From the NCBI GenBank assembly GCA_026874595.1, contig CM049311.1, positions 76,892,453-76,956,452 on the forward strand: a DNA stretch of 64,000 bases. Reading direction: 5' to 3'. The notes under the pieces were generated by a model. It was not told where the DNA came from. It saw nothing but the letters and a program-made list of their open reading frames with translations, and made no database searches. Positions 10,652 through 20,639 of this stretch are shown one piece after another. Position numbers and translations under genes: made by a program. How positions within the stretch are numbered: position 1 is the stretch's first letter; every line of letters starts with the position of its first letter. This DNA is from Sipunculus nudus (Eukaryota > Annelida > Sipuncula > Golfingiida > Sipunculidae).

Positions 10652-11269
10652 TTAGATTAAACGTTTTACCAGGTCATAGTCAGCAGCACCTTCTACTGAA
10701 AACTCTGTATAAATTTCTCTGGCCTTGCCAGTCAACACATTTTGTAACAGCATAGTCCAATTTTTCTTGGGCCATTTTAAATTTTCAGCTACCTTCTCAG
10801 AGTGTAAGAAATATTTATCAACCACTTTTTCTTGAAAAGGTGGGACAAGTCTAATGTGTTTAGTAACATCAAAACTGTGAGTTGGGGCAGCACGTAGACT
10901 ATGTTCTAGTTTAAGTCCTTTTAACTCCAGTCGTTTTAACTCAATTTCTTTTTCTTTTTCTAGTCTTTCTCTTTCTAACCGTTCTTCCCTCTCTTTTAAT
11001 GCTAGCTCATGTTGCATTTCCAACTTTTTTAGTTCTAATTGCATAGAAAGGCTGTCATTTTTTTTATGTTTCCACTTCATTCTCTTCAATTAAACCTTTG
11101 CTAACTAGATCTTGCATGATTTTAGCTATGATATCAGGCTTTCTCAAAGCTTTTTTTTCACACCTAGCCCTAAGTGTTGTCCCAAACGCAACAACTGTTC
11201 TTTTGTCAACTGTTCAAGATGATCAGGGTCGGGATGGTCTACAAATGTCTCAGGTTTGAAATCTGCCAT
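10652..11269 (-). pseudogene. Retrotransposon gag, N-terminal half (broken)
   Basis: An ATG on the minus strand at 11269 opens a frame that soon reaches a frameshift near 11150. The downstream block (11089-10652) contains a highly charged Leu/Glu/Lys/Arg segment of about 45 residues predicted to form a coiled coil. It is followed by 'HIRLVPPFQEKVVDKYFLH' and 'NLKWPKKNWTMLLQNVLTGK', which match the capsid-like region of Gmr1/gypsy-type gag proteins found in fish and other animals. The frame is lost again near 10652, before the expected continuation at 10526. Gag would form the virus-like particle; this copy cannot. Confidence 0.75.
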
Positions 11270-11726
11270 GTTAAGATGCCGTAACAGTAACAAATAACCA
11301 CTGAGATAAATCCTGTTAACAATGTATTGTGAACAATATGTAATCTTGTGAACAATGTATGATAAAACAATGTGTCCAGGTCAAGGCCTAATAAATTGTC
11401 AAACTCTAAAACACAGCCCCCTCTTTATAACCTTTCACCTCAAGCCGAGAATTTTCCACTTCTCGAAAAATCTAAAGAATCTATCACAGTACACACGCTC
11501 AAAGAACATACAAGAACGGAAACGCCGTGTATCTAGGATTCAACCAATGCGGATTAAACCGAGCCTGCAACATCCGGCCAGGCTAGGACGCTACAACACG
11601 AGCTACGCGTGGCACACAACAAACAAATTGCCAACAGCACATGGAACATCCGTGTGCACAATAAAACAATCATCTGTAAGACCGCCGCACACAACAAAAG
11701 GGGCACCTGTAACAACATATATATAA

Positions 11727-11757
<31 letters not shown>

Positions 11758-11837
11758 GTGTTGACACAAACATAATGATACTAGTATATACAATTATAAT
11801 CACAGTACCAGAAAGCTACCGGTAGTAATATATATAT
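11270..11837. other. Possible untranslated leader/LTR region and (TA)n
   Basis: This is where the 5' LTR and leader of the minus-strand retroelement should lie. I see CCGTAACA at 11280 next to the gag start, and no second copy long enough to define an LTR. A (TA)n tract occupies about 11731-11757. Reading frames here are not credible. Confidence 0.3.
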
Positions 11838-11886
11838 ATTGTTACGGTCCCTTTTCACACCAAACAACTCAGGCCGAACCGTAACA
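11838..11886. repeat. Short inverted repeat TGTTACGG...CCGTAACA
   Basis: TGTTACGGT and ACCGTAACA face each other about 30 bp apart. TG...CA termini of this type are seen in LTRs, and TGTTACGA / CGTAACA words also bound the tandem units at 7211-7710. This may be a solo-LTR scrap or chance. Confidence 0.3.
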
Positions 11887-12577
11887 CATATGCTCAGACA
11901 CGTTCTCTTCAAATGAATACGTAACCAAAATATGGGTGCAAAAACAGTACTATATTACTAGATTACAATATTTACATTCATACACAAATAATATAATATT
12001 CAATACATAACGTAATTTATAACCAAGTCTCTGACGAAAACTGAGTCTCTAAATAACGAACTGTAACGAAATACTTAACTGAATCCGGTATACGAGAAAC
12101 TGAAGTCCATCATCAACACATAATTCGGGCACACACAAAACTGAAGTCCTGCATTAATCCATGTGGCACCAAACAAACATAAAGTCTCTCAAAGTCTCTC
12201 CTCTTCCTAAATAATAAAGTTCATGGCGTGGTTCATGGCATTCCGTGGGCTTGGGGACCAAGAGCCCACGGTCACGGTCCCCGGGGATAACAGCAATGTG
12301 GCGTATCAAAGTCAATAGTCCCGCCTCGTACTGCAGGCGAGTTCGTTTTATAGGTTTTCAACAATGGGTGGAAACCGCAGAAGTTTGTGGTTTTGCTTGA
12401 GAGAAACGATAGCGCCGGCAGAACTGCAAAACCAGTACTGAATGGTCCAAGAATAGTTTTTATGTTTCTCAAAGCGCGTCAGTAGTCACTGATAGCGGGG
12501 TGGATCCATAAGCGTGGAAACGGGGGCGGCCACACCACTTCGTGGCGCCATCCTCCGATGTCCGGGTGACGTCCATG

Positions 12578-12581
<4 letters not shown>

Positions 12582-12633
<52 letters not shown>
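12582..12633. repeat. (TA)n microsatellite
   Basis: About 25 TA dinucleotides. The surrounding 11.9-13.1 kb has no recognisable gene. Confidence 0.95.
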
Positions 12634-12635
<2 letters not shown>

Positions 12636-13117
12636 CACCACCGTTATAATTATTATCACAGCCTCATGGCAAATTTATAACAAATCCAATCTAATTCATA
12701 TATATATGTGTGTGTGTTGCACATCTTCTGTTGATGATAGTATGTTCATCATATTTACAATATAATCTCAGTACCATTGCATGAACATACTTAAGTGAAT
12801 GTGCTTGACTAGTATTTAGACAGTCCAACGAATCTTCTGTTGGTGGTAATACAAACTATACAAGAGAGTTTTGTGCATATTCTTTGCAACTATCATGACA
12901 TTATTACAAGTTTCAACATAAAAAAAATATCCAATGGAACAGCCATTGGGTTGCTTATGATTGTGAATCCTAGCAATGTTTATAAAGTAACCTGCTTCGG
13001 GCCGGGCCGAATCACAGTAGTAGGTCTCTTTCAATGGAGGCTGAATGTTCGGGTTGGATGTCATCATTGTCAGGTCCAATCTCCACACAGAAAATCTATG
13101 GTGATATAACGTAAAAG

Positions 13118-13280
13118 GTTCTTTACAGAACTCAATAGGGTTCTTTTACCCCGTCACAAATACGGAAACCTATTTGGTTCTTTAAAGAACCCTATGAACC
13201 CTGGAGGTGTTTTAAAGAACCAAACGCAGCTAAAAGTGTATCAAGGAAGCCTATCGTCGGGTTCTTCAAAGAACCCTGTC
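13118..13280. repeat. Cluster of GGTTCTTTAAAGAACC-type palindromes
   Basis: A perfect 16-bp palindrome, GGTTCTTTAAAGAACC, lies at 13176-13191. Related half or full copies lie at about 13122 (AGGTTCTTTACAGAAC), 13137, 13210 (TTTAAAGAACC) and 13260 (GGGTTCTTCAAAGAACCC). The spacing is irregular. It could be the remains of a small inverted-repeat transposon. Confidence 0.55.
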
Positions 13281-13342
13281 ATAGGGTGGAGAACGTGTAC
13301 AAAAGACAACAAATTAGAGTACCGTATAAATGATTGTTATAA

Positions 13343-13408
13343 TAAAAATAATAATAATATTAATAATATTAATAATATTAATAATAATAATAATAATGAT
13401 AATAAAAA
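13343..13408. repeat. (AAT)n microsatellite
   Basis: An imperfect trinucleotide run giving Asn- or Ile-rich artefact translations. Confidence 0.9.
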
Positions 13409-13598
13409 GATAATACTATATCTAATTAATACAGTGCTAATTTAACAAAACAATCATCAACGTTGATTAAATCATAACTTAGAACACAATTACTAAAATA
13501 ATAAAAAATATATTATAAAGTCCCCGCTGAATACTGATTTATGAAAACTAGGTTCTTTCCACAGCCTGTTCACCTGCAAGTGCTGATGGGGCGTCTTC

Positions 13599-13667
13599 TT
13601 CACGAGGGGTTTAATTATCGCGATAAGTTCTTTATCACGAATCTCTCGATTTTTAAACCCTCGTGAA
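13599..13667. repeat. Small foldback element
   Basis: TTCACGAGGGGTTTAA at the left end pairs with TTTAAACCCTCGTGAA at the right end, with one extra G. The loop region contains the 12-bp palindrome TTATCGCGATAA. No coding content. Confidence 0.6.
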
Positions 13668-14475
13668 TATAAAGCAAACCACAGTATGCAATGTGATCAT
13701 CTATAGTGATACTTATTACGCCCAGTTCAACATCATTCAATAGGCTACTTAACTGGAAGGAAGGGAGGGGAATTATTCAGTATATAATATGCCGTCATAA
13801 CAAGTGATGGTTATTAGATCGAGAGCACATCAGATTCTAGGTCAGTTTATTCAGCTCCAGCATGCTTACAGCTAGCATTCCATGCGTATATTTGCGGTAA
13901 ATATGCGTATATGCGGCACAAATGCGTAAAGCATCTTGAAAACGGACGTCTGTGATCCAAGTAATACGTATTCGTACGTACGGTACCTATCTAGCAAAAT
14001 TAGGCCATTAGTACAGAGCTCGGTACACAGGTTATCGGTACATATATGTATACACTTCATCAAAATAGATGCAGAAAGACTGAATATCAGACAGAAATTG
14101 ACATAATTACTTCAGATACAAATGTGAATACATGAAGTCATACACACGTGCATATACATACATATGCAAAAATATGCATGAGAACATACAAAGATATACG
14201 GTGTTTTAAAGTATTCACACATACATATATATACACATACATATATACATATTCATCCACCTATACACACATATAAACAAGTCCTTGATTAAATGGTACC
14301 ATATTCACAGACCTGTATGTGTCTGTACAAAAGTAAATCATTACTGATCAAGCAGAACATCTTCACTCAAGAACTGGAGTTCAGTGAGAAAATCGGTTAC
14401 TAATACAAATAGATGGTTTTGATGCATATGTAGAAAACAAATTCTTAGGTAATCACTAAAATGAAACAGGAATCT

Positions 14476-15202
14476 AAACAAGGGCACCGCAAGGCGGAGC
14501 ATCCCCTCGCACGGGGCATAATAAGAATGGGTGTATTACACAGTGTGAAAAGGAGGGGGGCAGCCATCTGGCCTTGACCTGTGACCTCAGACTAAATAGG
14601 GTTCTTCATCCATGGGTGGGGGAGCTATATGCGCAAGATGACACTGACATGTTTTTGTCAAACGGTTTGGCTTTAAATGGGCCCACAAGCTTTTTCAAGA
14701 AGTGGACCCTGTGGCCGTGACCTTTGACCCCGTAACCTCAACATCAATAGGGTTCTTCATCCATGGGTGGGTGAACCATATTTGCAAGATGAAAGGTTTT
14801 GGTCAAACGCTTTGGCTTTAAATGGGTCCACAAGCTTTTTCAAGAAGTGAGCCTTGTGGCCGTGACCTTTTACCCCGTGACCTCAAAATCAAAAGGGGTC
14901 TTTATCCAAGGGTGGTTTGAGCCATATTAGCAAGATGAAAGGTTTTAGTCAAACGGTCTGGATTAGAATGGGCCCAGAAAGCTTTTTCAAGAAGTGGGCT
15001 TGTGGCCGTGACCTTTGACACCGTGATTTCAAAATCGAAAGGGGTCTTTATCCACGGGTGGGTGAGCCATATTTGCAAGATGAAAGGTTTTGGTCAAATA
15101 ATTCGGCTTGAAATTGATCCAAAAGCCGTTTCCGGACGGACAGACGGACGCACTAACGGAGGCATTACTCTATCCCTTTCGCAACTTAGTTGCGAGGGGA
15201 TA
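14476..15202 (-). mobile_element. Hairpin-headed repeat, minus orientation, with four tandem units
   Basis: Read on the minus strand, it starts with a hairpin at 15202-15171 (TATCCCCTCGCAAC pairing across AAGTTGCGAAAGGGATA), runs into a CGTCCGTCTGTCCGTCCG stretch, then four diverged units of about 145 bp. The units on the + strand begin near 14570, 14711, 14856 and 15001 and contain GTGGCCGTGACCTTTGACCCCG and CAAGCTTTTTCAAGAAGTG. It closes at 14476-14500 with a small hairpin (GCTCCGC/GCGGTGC) followed by CCTTGTTT. The layout is the same as at 45101-47789. There is no protein coding capacity. Confidence 0.6.
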
Positions 15203-15309
15203 ATGAAGGAATTTAAACCTTGAGGGTGCAATTATCAAGGCACAAAAAGAAATTCTGTTTGAAAGAATTTACATTTGAACTGCCTCGACCATTTAAAAGT
15301 TTATTTAAA

Positions 15310-15423
15310 GGGTCAGACAATGACGACTGTTTAAACGTGCTGACAGAAAGAAAGCTCTGCTTGAATGGTTCCGGAGATTTAAGGTATATAAAGTCTGGGA
15401 GCCAGTGATCAGAAAGTGCCTTA
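15310..15423 (+). pseudogene. Possible LINE-derived scrap sharing an 18-bp block
   Basis: A frame ending at about 15423 reads 'LLEWFRRFKVYKVWEPVI'. The underlying AGTCTGGGAGCCAGTGAT (15392-15409) is present inverted at 16567-16584 within a LINE-like fragment, where the same residues VWEPVI are encoded. I infer that both come from one repeat family. Weak evidence. Confidence 0.3.
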
Positions 15424-16562
15424 AAATATGAGTTGGATGCACCTCCTTATACAACATTACCTTTGATATCGGATAGAGCAATTTGTCAGTTTTCATATGA
15501 GACCAGACGTCGCTTTATATCATCAATTTGAAGAAAGTTGCATGCAGTTTTATAAAATGACTCCTTGTTTCATTGGGCCGCAAGCAATATGTTATAATAG
15601 GAATAGTTTGACCCACAGAAATCGGTATAAAATGGTAGAAAGTGATTTGTAACAACAACACAACATTAAATAGAGATCATTATTGTTTTGGCATTTAGAA
15701 CTTTAAGACAAAGTTGTCCAATTTTTCTGATGCGATGATAACTTTCTTATTAGTTTAGGTTTTAACTTTCTAAGTTGCTACATACTAAACAGAAGCAATA
15801 AAACATTAGAAAAAAAATAACCTGATGCAATATAAGGCATCGATTGAAAACATGAGCTGCATATACATTCATTTAAAAGAAAAGGAAATATATATCAAGG
15901 AATTATGGTGTTTTATTGTAATATACTTAAGAGTGATGGACATTGTACGTTAAGTCAGCTATGGTTTAATTCATCATTCCTTATGTTGTATAGAAATCAC
16001 TGTCTTTAAAATCCTTACAGTTATGTACAAATTAGATTGCTGTACTTCAAATTCCGCTGCACTATTAAATTGTAGTAATGAAAGAATGCTGGAAAGATAA
16101 AGAATTGCAAAATAATTGGTTGAAGGAAAGCGTTCTAATTCTTACAGACTTTCTTTAACCTCTGTGGCTATATCTTCGCCAATATATCAATTTTATCTCT
16201 TTTTTATGGTTAAATAATTCAGTAATTGTAAGGTGTTCTGTGGCTTAAACTGGTTTTACTTATTAACACTCATTTGCCAACAGGTTCATAGACAAAATAT
16301 AAATGAGGGATTAATGTTGGTATGGTTATTCAAAGTAAAACAAGGGCCTCATAGGATATTATCATGATATGGTACCGATAACTGCATTTTTCTTAAACAT
16401 CATTTTTATTACGAATTACTATCGAATTTCAAAGTCTTGTATCTTTGTTAAAAATGTGCATATGAAGCGACATCTGGGTTCATTTTAATCAACAGGAACC
16501 ACAGATTTATAAAAAAGTATGGAATCAAATGTTGTAAAGGGGGTGCAACATATCTAAATTTA

Positions 16563-16820
16563 TCAAATCACTGGCTCCCAGACTAATAATTTTCCATGGA
16601 ATGTAAGCTTGATATCTTCATACTTAACCAGGGGGTTCAAGTCGGGTGACCTCAAATTTGTACATTCAAATTCAATGAATAAGTGAATAGTGTTTTCTAT
16701 GTGTGAACAATGAGGACATTTGTGCAAAACAGCCAAACCATATAGCAATACAGATAATCCTTTAGACGACTATGCCCATGCCGTAGTGGTTTCATAATAA
16801 ATTAGAGACTTCTGCCGTGG
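16563..16820 (-). pseudogene. LINE reverse transcriptase C-terminal zinc-binding fragment
   Basis: On the minus strand the frame reads 'HKCPHCSHIENTIHLFIEFE' followed by C. This is the 'C-x2-C...E...HLF.EC' pattern of the zinc-binding region that follows the reverse transcriptase domain in many non-LTR retrotransposons. The frame ends at a stop after 'VWEPVI'. Upstream on the minus strand there are stops and no recognisable polymerase motifs, so only a short tail of the element survives. Confidence 0.5.
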
Positions 16821-18370
16821 TTAAACTGACCAGCTGGCCCATTGGGGGTAATTAGGGATCTTTCTATATAATCCGCGTTTGAAACCGGCAACTGTTAGTG
16901 ACTGCTTGATGGTCGGACTTATTTTATTCCATGACAAGCACAAGAGATGAAAAAGACGATTTGTATCGTGATGTACGTACTTACTGTGGTCTCAGGTTAC
17001 AAGAAGTTCTTAGCGTTCTTTGACTATGAGGAGGAATTAGACTGCACAGATACGAAGGGCATAAGTTATTGATTGTCTCAAAGAACAGGCACAGTTTTGC
17101 TAGAAACCTATTATTCTTTAGGGTTGATCAAACTGTCTCTGTTAGTAGTTTATCGTGATTCGTATTAAACATGGCACCTGAGACAATTTTTGCCGCGTCG
17201 TATTGCATGTTCTCCAGCTCATCTGAGTTGGCAGTCGTACAATTGTCGAAAATAAATTACCATATTCGAGCAAGGGTCTTTCTCCTAAGACGGTGTTTCA
17301 AGTGAGTTAACAGGCCAAGTCGTTTACGGGCTTTCCTGCTCAGTTTGTGTGAGGGGATCAAGAGAGATCATACGAAAATTTTTGGGTGTTTACCTCAGGT
17401 AAACGAGGACGGTTCAAGAAGAGTGCTGAGTAGACAGGCGGTGACGTTTTCAAGGAAAATGTCATAGATATAGTTTTGGTGAGGTTATATGTAATCCTGG
17501 ACCGCCTGGCCAACCCCTCAAGTGTGGTAAGATCCCGTTTTACCGAAAGTTTTTTTCTAGTGAGTTTTTCTTAATGCTGAAAAGGCAACAGGAAGATATT
17601 AGAGTGTATATTAATACTTGTATCATTGGTGTAAACGAGAAACAAAAGAGGACCAAGGAAGGATCCTATCAAGGAAGCATCCATCTTAAAAAACATGTTT
17701 TTTGGATCAACATTTTATTCAGTCAATTTCTGATACACTAATTTGACTTGCTTTGTCATCTTTGTTTTCAATTTATCACTGTTATATGTTTCACTTTTAT
17801 ATGCATTGCCACTCTTTGACATTTTTATTGCCTTTTTCCTTGTACGGAAGTGACAAACATTCTTGTCGATTTCCGGCAAGCAATAAGGGAGTGGCCCTTT
17901 TGAGAAAATGAATGATATATTGTACAAAGTTCGTTAATCTAAAGATGGAAATATATATATTTTTATATATTGGAGCCCGATGAACCAATTATATAAGACC
18001 TCTGCGCTTCGGGAATAGGGAGAACGTAATCGGAATATAGGCCTGTAAAAAGTATCATCTAATTCTGTAAAATTTTCTTTCTGAGAAAAATATATTTATA
18101 CTTGTTAATTTCAAGGGTCTATATATATTCATAATGCAAGATATACCTGAAAGACTTGTGCAGTTTTAAAATCGCACATTGCAGAAATTTAGTTAGAATA
18201 AAAATGCCCCTGTGATATTGGCGTTTGAAGTATAAATAAGGCATTGCTATTCAAATGTTCCCAGAGTATTCCATCTGTGATTCTTAATTTCAATGTGCAG
18301 GTTTCTGTCATTTTATGTCTGAATCTATGTTTTAGAACCATGTTATACTAGGTGTCAGCAGTCGTCGATA
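16821..18370. other. No gene recognised
   Basis: AT-rich DNA with short frames lacking domain character. Older LINE sequence may extend into 16.8-17.5 kb on the minus strand, but I cannot support it. Confidence 0.35.
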
Positions 18371-18371
18371 G

Positions 18372-18372
<1 letters not shown>

Positions 18373-18431
<59 letters not shown>
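18373..18431. repeat. (TA)n microsatellite
   Basis: About 29 TA units; a second tract follows 55 bp later. Confidence 0.95.
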
Positions 18432-18434
<3 letters not shown>

Positions 18435-18483
18435 GCAAATACAAATATATCTCATATATGAGATTCATTCCATTCTTTGCCTG

Positions 18484-18485
<2 letters not shown>

Positions 18486-18535
<50 letters not shown>
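18486..18535. repeat. (TA)n microsatellite
   Basis: About 24 TA units. The two adjacent tracts could pair to form a long hairpin. Confidence 0.95.
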
Positions 18536-18537
<2 letters not shown>

Positions 18538-18889
18538 GAAGTGAATAATAACAGACAATTTTGAAAATTCCTCAGAAGGATGAAAAGAGCATGCAATAGA
18601 CAATTCTTCTTGCAAAACATTCCATATCACTATATACATAGTGTAAGTTCTGAGACACATTTCAGCAAAGGACAAAACTTTTAGCTCAAATGACCATAAC
18701 CATCGTTTTCTACGATTTCTAGGTTTTCATAGAAATCTAGGAGAGCACAGAAATGTAGAAGGCACTCAGAGCGAACTCAAATCACCGCCAATGCTTGGAT
18801 TCGAGATTAGACACGCCCTTTAAAATTTACCCGATCCGTAACCCCAAATATGACATCGTCAGGATCTTGTCATTGTCTTTTTCACCCAA

Positions 18890-18935
18890 ATTGATGACGT
18901 CACCGCGTGATGACGTAGATTCTCGTGACGAGGAA
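18890..18935 (+). promoter_or_regulatory. Tandem CRE-like motifs in a CpG-rich patch
   Basis: TGACGTCA, the full cAMP-response element palindrome, occurs at about 18894. It is followed by TGACGTAG (about 18911) and CGTGACGAGG. The 18830-19010 interval is visibly richer in CpG than its surroundings. A possible first coding exon with a strong GTAAGT donor follows. Binding-site identity is from known CREB/ATF motifs; promoter activity is inferred. Confidence 0.4.
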
Positions 18936-18978
18936 ATCACGAGCATTCCGAGCAACATTAGAACGTCACCGTGACCAA

Positions 18979-19014
18979 ATGCCGATCGAGTTGCCGCGAA
19001 AAGGCGTAACACAC
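18979..19014 (+). CDS. Candidate first coding exon of an unknown gene
   Basis: An ATG in CCAAATGCC opens 'MPIELPRKGVTH' (about 18978-19013) and is followed immediately by GTAAGTAACG, a consensus 5' splice site. It lies 60-90 bp downstream of the CRE-like pair in a CpG-rich patch, as a 5' exon would. I could not find a continuing exon among the repeats downstream, and the peptide is too short to identify. It may be only a chance donor. Confidence 0.25.
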
Positions 19015-19389
19015 GTAAGTAACGTTGTTCTTCTTCAATGCACATGTTCATGCAATGGGATCACATGCAGTATAAATATGTGTGTGATATATTTGCATAT
19101 TTGCAAACAGATAAAAAAGTCTTTGATGAGAATACACACTTTAAATTATACTCATTTAAAAGAAAAAATAAATGTAACATTACCTCAGTAAGTTATATAT
19201 TTTAAAGATGATCGACAGTCTTTTGTTATCTGATTGTCGTCTGTCAGTGTTGTTTCACATGAATTTTAAAGAATAAGCCCATGGCCTGTTGGTGGCACTG
19301 TACATGTGTATTGTATGAGTATTAAGGTAACCGTGTGGCAAGAAATTGAAGGATGATATATTATTATATCCGCTGAAATAAATGCGTGT

Positions 19390-20630
19390 TCGTTTCCGGA
19401 GAACTCCTCTGAGACCCCTGGACGGATCTTTTTGAAACCGGCATCATTTTGCTATTTATAGGGTCACTATAACTGGTGACTGCTGAGTGACAAAGATTGC
19501 ATGGTGGCGTCGTCTACTATCCTTTTCGCTCGGCTGCCATCTGTCCATCTTTTTTAGTGATAATATCACATATCTCAGGAGTGATTCGACGTATTGGGAT
19601 GATATTGTGTATGTCAATAGACCTTGGATACCTTTATCTAGTACTCAAGAATGGTGGCGCCATCTGCAATCATAATCGCGTAGCATCCATCTATGTGTTT
19701 GCTTTGGGTGAAAATCCCTCAAATATGATGAGTGGTTTAATGTATCAGCTTAAACGATGTATGTCCACCCATCTTGGATAGCTTTGTTGTACACATGACA
19801 AAGGGCCCCACCTTTAATCAGGTACTCGTAAAATACATCCATGTGTTTATTTCAGGATTGGTTTGACTTATCCGGCTGAAACTATGCATATCCAAAGAAA
19901 CTGGAAACCATAAACTCGTCCAGAAGGGTGGTGGTGCCAGCTTCGACTGTTTTCGCATAACGTCTATCCATGAATCTATTATAGGTGAAAATTACACATG
20001 TCTCAGGAGTGGATGAATTTATCAGCCTGAAACTTTGCACATGCAGTCATCTTAGATATCTTTTGCCATAGACAACACATGTAGCGTCACCTACTTTCAT
20101 GTTTTCGTAGAACACTAGTACATTGACGCAATTATCTCAGGGGTAGTTGGGCGTATCGACCTGAGTTTGCATGTTCATCCTTCCCTTGTCGCATTCTCGT
20201 ACACAAGGCTGGTGTCGCCACCTACAGTCACATAGTAGTAGAAGACATCTGTGTATTAATCCCAGGAGTGGTTTGATGTATCGGCCTGGAAGTTTGCATG
20301 TGCATAGATCTTGGATGTTTTATTCTTTTTTACGTGACTGACTTGTGGCATCATCTATAATCATTTTTTTCTGGCGTCCAATTGTAACTCTGTTTTGGCG
20401 AAAATCACTCATATCTCAGGAGTAGTTCAGTGATCGGCCTGTTCAGTGAAATTTTGCTTGTCAGTCCATCTTGGACCGCTTTCTCGTACACGAAACAGGT
20501 GTCGCCACCTACAATGATGTAGTCGTAAAATACACCCATGCATTAATCTCAGAGGTGGTTTGATGTATTTGTCTGAAAGTTTGCAAATCCATAGACAAAA
20601 CTGGTGGTGCCACCAACAGTATTTTGTTTT
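19390..20630 (+). repeat. Degenerate tandem/interspersed repeat related to the Helitron body
   Basis: Five or more diverged segments repeat the order 'CTTGGATAGCTTT', 'GTACACAAGACTGGTGGCGCCA' with 'CCTACAATC', 'CATCCATGTGT' and 'CAGGAGTGGTTTGATGTATC'. The same words occur inside the Helitron copy at 42530-43000. No ends are recognised here, so it is probably an old, truncated member of that family. Reading frames are spurious. Confidence 0.55.
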
Positions 20631-20639
20631 TAGTTTCTT

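Larger units (their letters stand above)
7711..11269 (-). mobile_element. Decayed Gmr1-like Ty3/gypsy retrotransposon remnant
   Basis: Read on the minus strand from 11269 downwards, the order is gag with a charged coiled coil, gag C-terminal part, acidic linker, retropepsin, zinc-binding HHCC module, integrase core and integrase C-terminal domain. No reverse transcriptase or RNase H lies between protease and integrase, and the linker joining them looks uninterrupted. In canonical Ty3/gypsy elements RT precedes integrase. In the Gmr1 clade, first described from Atlantic cod, integrase comes first and RT follows. RT would then belong below 7711, where tandem tRNA-like repeats are found instead, so the 3' half is missing. 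Frameshifts and stops occur in almost every domain. I could not identify convincing LTRs. Confidence 0.82.
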
